64,000 bases of DNA from Meconema thalassinum (Eukaryota; Arthropoda; Insecta; Orthoptera; Tettigoniidae): positions 466,018,693 to 466,082,692 of the forward strand of contig OX336392.1 in the NCBI GenBank assembly GCA_946902985.2, given 5' to 3'. This document shows, piece by piece, positions 10,128 to 21,019 of the stretch (positions are counted from its first letter, which is position 1; each line of letters starts with the position of its first letter). The position numbers and the translations under genes are program-made. The notes below the pieces were generated by a model that ran no database searches, had not been told where the DNA came from, and worked only from the letters and a program-made list of their open reading frames with translations.

Positions 10128-11984
10128 ATGTCGGAGGAGGAACAGAGGCAGTTGAGAAGTAGGGATGCAGTCAAGAAAGTTAATTATAAGGAGGTTGATA
10201 GCGGTAGCGATGTTGAGAGCGTAGAGAATAATACCAAGATGTCGGAGGTAAATCTTGAGAATAATCCTGAGAGTAATCCTGAAAATAATCCTGAGGTTAA
10301 CCCTGACACTAATTCAGAGGAAAATCTCGAGACGAATACAGAGGTACATCCTGAGACTAGTGGTAGTCAGGAGAAACAGAAGTCCTTAGAGGTCCATGAA
10401 ATTTCATTAGCTGATATCTTGAGGGAGATGAATAAAAATAGTCAGGAGATGAATAAAAATAGTAGGGAGATGAAAGAAAATATTGGTAGGCTAAATCAAA
10501 ATATGGAAGAGAATAAGAAAGATAATTTAGAAAGTAGGAAGGAATTCAATGATAAATTTGAGAAATTAGATAAAGATATGAATAAAAATAGTAAGGAGAT
10601 GAGAGAAGAGATGGGTAGGCTAAATCAAGATATGAGTAAAATAAATCAGAAGCTGGAAGAGAATAATGTAAAACTAGACAGTGTGGTTAAAGTCAATGAA
10701 GAATTAAGTATGAAGTATGATATGCTACAGGAGAGTATTCAGGGGGTGAAACAGGAAATCAGAGGTGAAATTAAGGAGGAGGTAGAGATGAAGGCTAAAG
10801 ATATTATTAAGACAGTAGATAAGAAATTAGAAGCAGCAGAAAGTAGGATTCAGGAAAGAATAGTAACTGTGATTGAAGAGAAAATAGCAACTCAAGGTGA
10901 AAGTTTTAGCAAATTGGTAGAAGTGGAAACTAGGCAGGTGGTAGAGACTTTAGGGGAAACTGCAGTAGAATCAGTAAAGACAGCCTGTAAGGAGACTATA
11001 ATTGAAAGTAGAATGGAGTCAGACGAGATTTTAGGTGAAAGCAAATTGGAATTAGCGGAGATTTTAGGTGAAATCAGATTAGAGTCAGACGAGATTTTAG
11101 GTGAAAGCAAATTGGAATTAGTGGAGACTGTAATTGAAAGTAGATTAGAGTCATTGGAGATTGTAGGTGAAAGCAGATTGGAATCGGAGGAGATCTTAGG
11201 TGAGGAACGGCAAATAGCGGAGATTTTAGGTGAAATCAGATTAGAGTCGGACGAGATTTTAGGTGAAAATAGATTAGCGTCAGAGGAGATAGTAGGAGAA
11301 AGCATAGTAGAGTTGAAGGAGATTTTAGATGAACGCAGGATAGCTGTAGAAGAGACTATAGAATGTAGCGAAAAAGAAGTGAAGAAGATGAGAGAAAAGA
11401 TAGGGATAGAAGTAGGTAAGATAAAGAAAGTACTAAGCACCCAAGAGATTAAGATGCAGACAATCATAGATAAATTAGATAGGCAAACTAGGGAAGAATT
11501 TAGTCCTGTGATAGAGGAAGTTAATATGAAATTATTAGTGGCAGAGAAGCGTGCGTTAAGTCATAGTCAGAAGAACATAATTAGTAAACAGGTTAAGAGG
11601 AGGAGAGAGATAGATAAGAGGAGAAGCAATGGGCAACGGCTAAAGAGAGAATTAAATATTAGTAGTGGAGAAGTGAAGGGAAGACATGTAGGTAGATATT
11701 TTAGAAGTAAAATGAAAGAGAAGAGAATTAAGTTGTTAGTGGAAAAAGAAATCAGAATGAAAGAGAGAAAGAAAGCATATGATGTGCAGTGGCGTAATGA
11801 ATTAGCCAGACTTGGGGAAATGATAGGAGGAAAGCCGAAGTATAATGTTACTGTTGATGAGTGTAGTCCGAAAGAGGTAGAAAGTAATGTTATAAGAAAA
11901 GAGGAAAATGGAACCCTAGAAAGAGATAGAATTGAAGATGAAGATGGTAAGAACGGTGAAATGCCAGAGAAAGTAGTGATGTAA
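10128..11984 (+). CDS. 618-residue coiled-coil protein of the LTR element (Gag-position ORF)
   Basis: An uninterrupted ORF starts at ATG 10128 (MSEEEQRQLRSRDA..). The frame is open upstream but has no earlier ATG, and a similar MSGEEE start opens the gag gene at 18027. Order: an acidic N-terminal part with Asn/Pro/Glu repeats (about residues 35-80); heptad-type coiled coil rich in EMNKNS and RLNQ segments (about 100-250); a run of eleven-residue repeats (about 293-412); and a strongly basic, Arg/Lys-rich C-terminal third with a short acidic end. No capsid fold, zinc knuckle, protease or polymerase motif is visible. By position it replaces gag, and the basic tail could bind nucleic acid (inference). 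It probably depends on proteins from an autonomous relative. The coding strand is very purine-rich. It is intact, unlike nearly every other ORF here. Confidence 0.85.
   Translation: MSEEEQRQLRSRDAVKKVNYKEVDSGSDVESVENNTKMSEVNLENNPESNPENNPEVNPDTNSEENLETNTEVHPETSGSQEKQKSLEVHEISLADILREMNKNSQEMNKNSREMKENIGRLNQNMEENKKDNLESRKEFNDKFEKLDKDMNKNSKEMREEMGRLNQDMSKINQKLEENNVKLDSVVKVNEELSMKYDMLQESIQGVKQEIRGEIKEEVEMKAKDIIKTVDKKLEAAESRIQERIVTVIEEKIATQGESFSKLVEVETRQVVETLGETAVESVKTACKETIIESRMESDEILGESKLELAEILGEIRLESDEILGESKLELVETVIESRLESLEIVGESRLESEEILGEERQIAEILGEIRLESDEILGENRLASEEIVGESIVELKEILDERRIAVEETIECSEKEVKKMREKIGIEVGKIKKVLSTQEIKMQTIIDKLDRQTREEFSPVIEEVNMKLLVAEKRALSHSQKNIISKQVKRRREIDKRRSNGQRLKRELNISSGEVKGRHVGRYFRSKMKEKRIKLLVEKEIRMKERKKAYDVQWRNELARLGEMIGGKPKYNVTVDECSPKEVESNVIRKEENGTLERDRIEDEDGKNGEMPEKVVM
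11004..11363 (+). repeat. 33-base / 11-residue tandem coding repeats
   Basis: Eleven consecutive units of about 33 bases encode E-x-[RK]-L-E-S-x-E-I-L-G variants such as ESRMESDEILG and ENRLASEEIVG. One unit, EERQIAEILG, is ten residues long. An 11-residue period is the hendecad spacing of straight or slightly right-handed coiled coils, as distinct from the heptad pattern earlier in the same protein. Units differ at both DNA and protein level, so this is an older array kept in frame. Confidence 0.9.
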
Positions 11985-14884
11985 ATTTATATTACCGATA
12001 GTTACTCTTCCGTATGACTTAAATATTAAGTAATGAAGTTTAATATGACTTAAAAGAGGTAGATAAGAAACCTGCTGTGTGTAATTTTAATTCAGTCGTG
12101 AAGTTAGGATGGTAAGGGGCGCGTAGTGCCTACGCTTATTGATTTAGATTGACTAAAATTATTTAATTTTGAAGACAGAGGTTGTCGTGCTATTGAGCAA
12201 TGCAGGTAAGTTGAATGTAGGTCCTTAAACTGCAGGTAAGTTGGATGAAGTAAGAATTAAATTAAAAAAAAAGGGTAGGAAGATTATTACATAGGTAAGT
12301 AATCGAAAGAAAGTAATAATTATTATGGCAACCATAATTATGAATATAATAGTAATGAAGATTTAATTCAAAAGTGAGTGAAGATAAGATGATACAGTGG
12401 TAATAAAACGAATGAGTTGAAGAATTAGGTATTGATTTTTAAAGAAGTTTCAGTTGAGGACAGCGAGGTTATCAGTGGATATATTTTGAGAAATTTATAA
12501 GTGGTTTAGAATAGTTAATGGTAATGCGTTGTATGAATTAACCAACATCGGGTTGAAATGAGGAAGTAGTAACTAATTAGGACATCTGATACTTGTTGAC
12601 AGATATGTGTGTGTGTATGTGTGTATTTTCACGTAAATGGACGTGAGTTTGAAGAAGTAAGCCAACGAAGGTAATGCCATTGAGCAATGTGGTTTTTAAA
12701 GTTTTGGTAAGATGCCAAATGAAGTTGTTTTTTGAGGAAGTTTTTGGTAAGATGCCAAATGAAGTAGGTTGGAGGAAGTTTTTGGTAAGATGAAGTAGGT
12801 CAGCGAGGTATATTCCGTTAAGCAATAATTATTTTTTATGGTATCTACGGGACTACGTGAAGTTAATAAGGGAGTTTTTTTTTAAGTATATATGGATGTA
12901 TGCACACAAGGTAATAAGAGATTACAAAGGTAAGATTGTCCAAGTTTTAGTTACAGTTACGCACGTTTTAAAGATATTACAAGGCTTGTTATCGAGCTAA
13001 ACCACTTTTAGTAAAAAGTTACTGATGAATAATAACGAATTAATGATGTGGTAGATTGTTGTCCTACACACAGGTTAAAGTAAAGATAATAATTATAATT
13101 AAAAGGTTGACATAATATTTACTAATATTGAAAGGAATTTGTTATAATTCGACGTTTGAGGATTTAAAGATAATCATTTTTTTTTAGTAGACGAGAAATT
13201 AAAGTTTTATTTATGTCATACGGAGTTAGTAAAGATAAGTTTAATATTTTGAAGACAAGAATAAGTTAGTAATGTAAGGTGAGTATACCTAAGGGGTAAT
13301 AATGAAGTTTCAATTAAAGGCAGGTGTAATTTACGCAGTTAATTTGGTAGAGCAGAAAGTATCTGAACTGTGTTAGAACTCAGAACTTGCTTTATGAAGT
13401 GATTATGGGAGAATATTTGCTAATTAAGAGTGTCGGTGTTATTGACTATCAACAGGAACACTGTCATTATTTTAGGAAGACAATATTTAGGAAAGCTAAG
13501 TGTGATGTTATTATTCCAAGGAATTAGTCGAAGCATGTAAGATTTTTTAGCTGAAATTTAGTGTGTTATTGGTCAGTAAGAGGTGACCTGTAACAGTAAG
13601 AAGAAGTGGGATTATACCACGAATAGGGGAGGTTTTTTTTTGTATGTGACGTGTGAAGTCACGATGAGTTTTGAGAGATTCTGGTATAGCAAGAGTGAGC
13701 TATAGTCCAGGCGGTCAGAACAAGTAGGAAGTGGTGTTTGGAGGACACGGTACTTAATTAAGAGTTTTGAGAGAAAACTAAGGGGGGTTTTTAGGTATTC
13801 AGCAAAAAGTCAAATCATGAATAGACTAAGTTCAAAGTATAAGAGCATTAATATTTTGTGGAACGAAATATTTATTCCGAGGAGTTTGTCATGTGTTTTT
13901 GTGAAATAGTTTAGTGATATACGTAATTCAGGTATTGAGTAGTATTTTGTCCAAGTCTTAATCATTTTGTTATGGTAAGTAAGGAATGACGTTACGGTAA
14001 AGTTATATCTTGACGCTAAGTTAAATTTTATAAAGTGAACGAGAAGTCAGATTTTATGTTTATTGGTGATTTTGAAAATTCAAGTTATTGTTTTCGAGAA
14101 GTAGTAAAGAGGAATTATGGTTTTATGAGAAGTTAAGAAGTCGTGGAGACTTAGGAAGTATTAATTTGGAAGGAGGCGGCCGTGGCCTAAGAAAGAATTA
14201 AGCCACGAAGGCAGGTGAGTAGTAACTTGGATATTTAAATGAACTGTTTAATAACTGCTTTGAGGTATTTCGATGTCATTATGTATTTGGGGAAATATTT
14301 ACATGTATGACATATGCACTGAAATTGGAATTGCCTTGAATATCTTGCTAAGTTATTTTTTTCTTCAATTATTGAAATTTTACTGCATTTGAGTAATCCC
14401 TTTATAAAGACGAAAGGAATATTGTATTGTTTGCATCCTATTATCGTGTGCTGTAATAGTTATTATGGGTTAATCAGCTGGTATTACAACAATGTACTTC
14501 TACGCCAGACTGATATACAAAAACTACGTTCAAAAGAGATGAAGCCAAAATTGTATGTCATGCATACGATCACCGAAATATAAACGAGTGCAGCGTTGAC
14601 ATATATGTCAAAAATAAAAGTGAAGGGCATTTTATATGTATATTTTTTACAGCTCGTTTAATACATAAAGAAGAATGAACATTATGAACATTTGGAAGAA
14701 TGAGAAATGATAGTACAAATATGTAAAGTGAAAAGAGTATGTTCTTGTATATCTTTATGTATTGTTGAAGGGTATTATTTGTATGTTGTCGTTATGGGGG
14801 TATTAATATTTAAATTTGTATTCATTTATGTAGGATGTGTAGTGATATAAATAATGTTACATTTTATTTTAAATTATTTATATC
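11985..14884. other. 2.9-kb non-coding interior of the LTR element
   Basis: Between the coiled-coil ORF and the 3' LTR, where pol would normally lie, no frame exceeds about 80 codons and none shows a pol motif. The plus strand is rich in A, G and T and notably poor in C, like the ORF before it. It holds several GCAGGTAAG- and GGTAAGT-like splice-donor-resembling strings and a short tandem array (12701-12800). I see no decayed pol in it, so it looks like unrelated filler. Confidence 0.7.
12701..12800 (+). repeat. three ~40-base tandem repeats
   Basis: TTTTGGTAAGATG recurs at about 12702, 12742 and 12780, each followed by CCAAATGAAGT- or AAGTAGGT-like sequence. The period is 38-40 bases. It lies in the non-coding interior of the LTR element. 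Confidence 0.8.
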
Positions 14885-14892
14885 AGGGGCGA
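14885..14892 (+). other. polypurine-tract-like stretch
   Basis: AGGGGCGA sits directly before the 3' LTR start at 14894, the position at which plus-strand synthesis would be primed. It is short and interrupted by a C, so it is supported mainly by its position. Confidence 0.55.
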
Positions 14893-14893
14893 T

Positions 14894-16138
14894 TGTAACG
14901 ATTCGATCCCATAGCTGTTATATTTAAAGGGTTATTCATTTATTATCATGTTATTATTATTATTATTAACTAGTACATCCATGAGATGATTTTTATATCA
15001 GATAATTGTAAGCGGTTTTGATTATTATATTCAATTAGATTTTTATTAACAATTACTTGTAAAGAGACGAAGTATTATATATTGCAACAAGACTGGCGAT
15101 ATGGACTAACCCTGTGCGTCACAAACTGAACGACGTAGTAAGAATTTCACCACGGCAAACTGCGTCATTTTCCTGAGATGTTAAGAAACACACTATGGTG
15201 TAACCAACACGCCATTTTCTACGGTATATACGCGTCAATATATATTGCAAGTTATGAGTCAAGAATGGAGAAGGCTAATAGAGAGGGAAGCTGTGACACC
15301 ACGTGACAAGGAAGTCATTAGTATTTGTACCTGCAACATCGGACAAGAATGGCATTGATCTACAGCTCTTAATGAAGGAAGGAAGTTGTAACCTTGCTTT
15401 CTGGGTCCTAATGGACTGAGCACCGAGAGTCGACACTGAACGATGTCTTGCCGACATCTATATCAATACATAATGGGTTATATCCCTGATCAAGAGTCTT
15501 TCTACAGATGGCAACGTACTTAATGAGGATATTTCATAGTAATTGAGGTATCACATCATTTTTTTAAACATAAGCGACGTAACATCGAGATCACCGATCA
15601 TTTCTTAAATATGACGAATCTTCGACTGGGTGAGCCAACAATTCAATAAAACTATCGTCTCTATTATAATTTAACTTCATTTAACTTTCAATTCATTTTA
15701 ATATTCATTTTCTTTTAAATAATTAATTGCCGCATTGAGTAATTTTAAATTCAATTGTGTGACTATCACTATTCTGTTTTATTAATATTTTGTTTTTGCA
15801 TTTAATAAATTCATTCTCTTCAACGTAATGCCTATTTCTTTCATTGTAGTTGGTACTTTAAGGCAATCATACTCCTTGATTAAATACGGATTGGTTAGAT
15901 GACTTTGTCTCACTACGGCCCGGGTAAGTGGTTCTCGACTCTACTGCTGATAGCCGAGGTTAAATCAATAAATTTCGATTCACTATCTTAAATAGGAATC
16001 TGGCGCTCAACAACTTATTATATTACACTATCACAGGTAAGGTCACACCACAGTGTATATTATTTATTCTTATTATGTTTGTTAAATTGAACCACAATAG
16101 TCATCACCACGTTTAGTTAACTCATTAAAAATGTTACA
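14894..16138 (+). repeat. 3' LTR
   Basis: 1245 bases, the same length as the 5' LTR and with no difference that I noticed. It is followed by the GTAG target duplication at 16139-16142. Confidence 0.93.
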
Positions 16139-16904
16139 GTAGTAATGCCTGATAATATGAATGCTTAGTGTAGCATGATATTTAATGGCAAAGCCATGTA
16201 AAGGCTAATGTTCGTGATTATTAACAGGGTATTCAATGGAATATTCCAAGTTGTAGTATGGAAAATAATCCACTCAGATAGATTGTGAAATTAGGGCAGT
16301 TTACTTCAGTCACTAATTCCGGTCTGGTGAGGACAGTTCATTTAAAGGGGTGTTAAAATTAAATTAACGAAGTTAATTTTTGACTTAGCTTTATTGCTCG
16401 GTCAGAAGAGATAAATAAAATCAGAAGAACACAGCAAACATAAATATAATAAACCACATGGAAGATGTCACTTCTGAATCCTATTAAAAAAACACACTAA
16501 GAAGGTGTTACAAAATGACTGTACATTTGTATTATAGCTTTAAATATATATATTTTTAGGGTATAAATTGATGTATGCCTTGTAAATATGAAAATTTCCA
16601 GGGTTTATATTTAAATGTTCCAATTGCTGCCAACATTTATGTTGGACCATGTATATGATTTGTGTTCACTCATTCTTGGGTAAAATGCAGTCAACAACAT
16701 TGATGAATGTGGGGGCTGGCATTTTCTCCCATGTTTATGAAACTTCGGATAGAAGTTGGGCACTCTGCCTTGAAGTATAATATAGTGACTTACACTTTAT
16801 TTTCCTTTCCTGAATAATTTTTTTTGATCAATTTAAAATCTTCGAAGTGTGGTACTTTATAGAAACGATAAGAGAACACGTTAAGAAGGCCAGCGGTGGG
16901 TATT

Positions 16905-17261
16905 TCAGTGGTTTTCCCACACACCAGAGATTGCGTTCATCGTTATTCTTGTGCTTTTGAGCTTTCTTATGTCGTTCACCATGGTTTTTCTTAACGTAGT
17001 CTCAGTTAGGAATTCCTGTACCCCAATTCCTCGTCTTATGTTGGGTAGAATCTGGCAAATTTTATAGCCGGGGTTTCCAGGCTCTACGATCCAGCTGTCT
17101 TCGTGGGATTCCAACATGCTGATGGTAGGTATTTCGGGTACATAGAATATGGCTTCCAACGTGCAAGGGCGAGTATTTACTGGAGTACCATTAAATTCCA
17201 TGGTTATTTGAGACCAATGTTTGGAAGAGATATAACTGGAATACCAGAGAGAGAGAGCCAT
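16905..17261 (-). CDS. unrecognised 118-residue ORF
   Basis: An ATG-started frame on the minus strand encodes a protein with segments such as VPEIPTISMLESHEDSWIVE and a basic C-terminal part. Residues about 40-88 correspond to the 146-base block repeated at 23334-23479, where the reading frame is kept but both flanks differ. I do not recognise a domain. It could be a fragment of a captured host gene, part of a viral-type ORF, or a chance frame. Confidence that it is a functional gene is low. Confidence 0.25.
   Translation of the reverse strand: MALSLWYSSYISSKHWSQITMEFNGTPVNTRPCTLEAIFYVPEIPTISMLESHEDSWIVEPGNPGYKICQILPNIRRGIGVQEFLTETTLRKTMVNDIRKLKSTRITMNAISGVWENH
16997..17142 (-). repeat. 146-base coding-like block, copy 1
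   Basis: It matches 23334-23479 with a single difference that I could find (T at 17006 against G). Its boundaries are abrupt, and the sequences on both sides are unrelated to those of the second copy. It lies inside the minus-strand ORF 16905-17261. Confidence 0.9.
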
Positions 17262-18458
17262 AGCTTATGGGGACTTAGACAGAGATGTCATACTCCATGA
17301 TGGTTCTATAGGCCGGTAGCATGACGCCATTTTATGCTAGTGTCTGACATTGCTGTCAAACACGTGGAAGGCGTCATGAACGAGTATACTCTGACGCCAT
17401 TACATCGATCATTGCGAATTCTTTGAATGAACGTCAGAAAGTAATGGTGTACTGACATTTTTAGCACAAAATGCCGGAATTCACTTGTGATCAAAGCGTA
17501 TATGAGGACACTCAATTTGCATGGCATACATGTAGATACGCAACCATTAATAGAATTTATTTTTATTAACAGTGGCGCTACACTCGTTTGTAATAAATAT
17601 TCGATCAGAACATGAACAGTGAAAGGAATACTACGGAATCTTTACTGACGTGTTTGGTCGACTGGGGCATTTGATGTAGTTCACGTTAGAGCTGCATACA
17701 CAGTGCTTGGTGTAGTTAAATCCGGCTGATGAGCATTTTTGAACTCATCGTAATTTAGGAGGGTTTTTATTCATTTAAATTATGGTAAAATTAGGATCTT
17801 TAATATTATTATCGTCGATATAAAGCATCACACTTTTAGGAGTGGAAAATTTCATATTTATAGCTGACTTTATTATTAGTTATGTTTAAGTTAGCCTAGT
17901 TATAAGGTAATGCAATACATTAAATAAATTCCCATGTGGCAGTGGATTTCATTGGAATGTTCGTGCTTTGCTTAGTTATAGTGATACTCATGTTGTTTGT
18001 CTTTAGTGAATTATATTAATTATACCATGTCTGGAGAAGAGGAGGTAGTGGACCTTAAGTCGTTATACAGTATGTTACAAAATAAAATCGATGCCATACA
18101 TGATCATTGGACAAATACAAGTTAAAGTCTTATACAAGATGTAGTTGCTGAGAGTCTCAGGCAAGATATTACGGGCATCCAAGGCACATTAAAGGAACTA
18201 CAAAATAGTTCTAAAAGAGTAGAAACCAAAGTGAATAGGGTAGATGAAACAGTAGATGAGGTCCAAGTGGACGTAAAACAAGCCCATACAGACATTCATA
18301 AAGTACAAACGGAATTAGGCGTAGTTCAAACTGGACAAATGAAGCTAGAATTATGCGGCAATAAACTTCAATCCACAGTTGATGAGCTTCAATTGAAAAT
18401 AGGTAAAGTTGAATCTAGCCCAGATAACCATCAACGAGAACTAAGTAAAATTAAATTC

Positions 18459-18647
18459 AGTCAGGATTGTGTTAAACTTAGCCAGGATAATCTTGAAACA
18501 GGACTAAGTAAAATTAAAACTAGCCAGGATTGTGTTAAACTTAGCCAGGATAACCTTGAAACAGAACTGAGTAAAATTAAAACTAGCCAGGATTGTGTTA
18601 AACTTAGCCAGGATAATCTTGAAACAGAACTAGGTAAAGTTAAAACT
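18459..18647 (+). repeat. three 63-base tandem repeats in gag coiled coil
   Basis: The 21-residue unit SQDCVKLSQDNLETELSKIKT occurs three times with few changes. The 21-residue length is three heptads, so the expansion preserves coiled-coil phase. Confidence 0.9.
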
Positions 18648-20318
18648 AGCCTAGATAAAACAGAAACAAAGTTACTTAAAATTGAATCAACACAAAGCCT
18701 GATGCAATCTACACAGTCAAATATACAAACCAAGATAGACATAGTAGATGCCAGTCAGAAATTGTTACAGGTCCAGTTGAATGAAGCTGAACAATCCAAT
18801 AAAGATTTTCAATTAGAAATGCGATTAGAATTATCCAATAATAAGAGAGAATCTAAAAATAATATTGAAGCACTTCAATTACAAGTGTCAAATGACACAA
18901 TTCACACCCAAGCATCTTTAGAAAACTTAAAAGAAGAGTTATTGTTGTTGCAAACACAAGTTAGGGACCACAATAAACTTATTAAAGACGACTTTGATGT
19001 CGATATAAAGGGAATCATAAACGAGAATGTAGTCACTTTAAGGCAAGAGATGACTAAAATAAATGAAGACTACTTTAAAGACTTCAAATTAGAGGTCAAT
19101 AAGAACATTGTAGAAGGTGAAATTAGATCCAGCAAGGAAATCACATATGTAAGGGAGGACCTGATAAAAAGGTTGAATGTTATTCAGTCCAATCAAACTA
19201 CAAACCATGGTAGCATGGAGGATAGAATTCAAACTTTAGAGGTAAAAGTTGATCAAGGCAAAACGGAATTAACTGAATTGCGTGAGAAAAAAGACTTCGG
19301 AAATCAACCAAATCAGAGATCAACTTGAGAGTTTAACAATTGGGGACGGTATAGATCTGGATAAGTTAAGGGATAAATTAAGGGTAAATTGGATCGCAGA
19401 TTTCCAAACCACGATTAAGGAGATTAATCTCACTTCACATGAAAGGGAAGGAGGTGATAAATATCCAACTCCTACGACAAATAGTAGTCCACAGTATCAA
19501 ATTAATCCAAATTTGAGCTCAGCTAATCCACGTGTCCAAACATACACGTCACCGATGACACATACAGGAACGGGAGCCTACAATCTGAACACATCTAATG
19601 GGGCAGGCCACATTACGATTATTAGGAATTTTGAAGATAAGCCTCGTCGTTTCAATAATCTTGATGGGACGACACCTATAGAGTTGATAAGAAGTATGCG
19701 TGATTATTTTACTGAATCTCACGTGCCAAGGGAAAGACAACTACGTGTGGTAGAGCGTTTTCTTTCCGATGCACTGCTTCAGTGGCACAGAGCGTTTAGA
19801 TACACGTTTAACGACTTCGAGGAGTTTGCCGAAGCGTTTATCAATCGTTTTTGGTCTACGGAAGTTCAGAATAACGTTCGTTCCGAAATCTATTCGAGCA
19901 AGTACTCAAGTACTGGTCCGACCAGTTATTCTGAGTATTTTTCTTGTCAGTTATCGAAATTAAGATTTTACAGCCTCCGTTAACTGAAGAACAATTGATC
20001 GAGGCGATATCTCGACAGTTTCCTGTTGACGTAAGGAGGAACATAATTTCATCCGGAATCACTAGTTTAGCCGCGATGGACGACTTGTTGAGACGTCTGG
20101 ACTATGCGAGTGCTATTATGACACCCACAGTTGCGAGAAACAATCGACATGAACACAGATCCGTGAATACTATCGTCATGGACGGAACACAGCAAACAGA
20201 CCAAGCCAAACCAGAGAACAGAAATTATGTTAAACCAGGGTGGAATAGGAACAATTACCAAAGGGACGATCGTCAGATCGATCGATACGCAGAACGAAAT
20301 GAACAACCTTGGACACGA

Positions 20319-20681
20319 TGATTGCAGTACATTTGCATTTGTCTGATGGCACAGGCTAGAGTAAAATGTGGCTTTTCACCGATGTCTCAGTCTCACTCAT
20401 AGCTGTGATTATATGGAAGCTACTGAGGTATGGGTGGTGCTTAGTAATGCCATTCGGGGCACATTCAGTGCCTGTGCATGCTGTGAAAGGTTCTACTCAT
20501 AGGGTTAGTACTGCTGTTCTGACTCAGTGAGGAAAGCAATGGCAAACTACCTCACTCCTCATGTTGCCTAGTACGCCTCAATATAGCGCTGCCTTAGGTT
20601 TTTGTGGGTATCTACTCACATAACCTAACGGCGGTACTTTTGAGGATCCAACCAGCCTTTGGGCTGATTACCTAACAGACA
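20319..20681 (+). mobile_element. 363-base retroposon-like insertion in gag
   Basis: It is flanked by the 8-base duplication GGACACGA (20311-20318 and 20682-20689). Removing one duplication copy and the insert would leave the gag frame continuous. It includes AGGAAAGCAATGGCAAACTA followed by a CCTCACTCCTCATG block and ends with GGGCTGATTACCTAACAGAC. There is no poly-A tail, no terminal inverted repeat and no tRNA promoter box that I can recognise. It could be a SINE with a CAGA-type tail or a LINE 3' end. Confidence 0.8.
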
Positions 20682-21019
20682 GGACACGAAAATACGAAGA
20701 AAGGAATTTCTATCGTCGGAATAATGATTATGATCGAAATAAGTATCGTGATAGACCATACAATCCCAACTATAGACCACGTACTGGTTATAGCAGATAC
20801 AAAAACTATAGGACAGAGGAATTTGAACGAGATCGAGAGAAACAAAGGCTCAGAAGTGAGCAGGAAAAGTCTAAAAATAATAGACGAAAAAATTCAGAAG
20901 AGAGGGAAAATCAGGAGATTGATGAGCGAGAAAGTAGACCGAGTACTAGTCGTCAGGGAAGAAATGAACGAGATCCTGACGAAGAGAAAAGGAAAACATC
21001 AGTTGCGAAACCAAAGTAG

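Larger units (their letters stand above)
8738..16138 (+). mobile_element. complete, pol-less LTR retrotransposon
   Basis: Two 1245-base LTRs (8738-9982 and 14894-16138), starting TGTAACG and ending GTTACA, bound a 4.9-kb interior. I saw no difference between them on reading both. A 4-base target duplication, GTAG, flanks the element (8734-8737 and 16139-16142). A tRNA-Lys-type primer site follows the 5' LTR and a short purine stretch AGGGGCGA precedes the 3' LTR. The only long ORF (10128-11984) encodes a coiled-coil protein; no protease, reverse transcriptase, RNase H or integrase is visible. The structure is that of a large non-autonomous LTR element, and the matching LTRs indicate a recent insertion. 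It sits in the leader between repeat copy 1 and the gag gene at 18027. Confidence 0.93.
18027..21019 (+). pseudogene. gag: LTR-retrotransposon gag, broken and split by an insertion
   Basis: It starts at ATG 18027 (MSGEEEVVDLKSLYS..). A long coiled-coil region follows, including three 21-residue repeats. Next is a retrotransposon capsid domain (Retrotrans_gag type: ALLQWHRAFRYTFNDFEEFA.. then LTEEQLIEAISRQFP.. and LLRRLDYA), and then a tail rich in Arg, Asn and Tyr ending at TAG 21017-21019. Damage: an in-frame TAA at 18123-18125; an apparent extra A in the A6 run near 19287-19292; an apparent lost T near 19966; and an inserted element at 20319-20681 after codon R of PWTR. The frame resumes directly after the second copy of the target duplication. 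No pol follows before repeat copy 2, so the parent element may itself have been pol-less or deleted. Confidence 0.85.

Noticed and set aside
11004..11363. CRISPR-like array of regular repeats
   Set aside because: The repeats are coding, contiguous without spacers, and the context is a eukaryotic retrotransposon.
10892..11467. 191-codon minus-strand ORF antisense to the coiled-coil gene
   Set aside because: It is the shadow of the in-frame 33-base repeats on the opposite strand; its Ser/Ile/Leu repeats mirror the sense repeat.
8738..16138. Interpretation of the element as an endogenous retrovirus
   Set aside because: No envelope, pol or protease sequence is present; LTR, primer site and one coiled-coil ORF support only a retrotransposon.
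18461..18742. 93-codon minus-strand ORF in the gag region
   Set aside because: Antisense shadow of the 63-base coding repeats.
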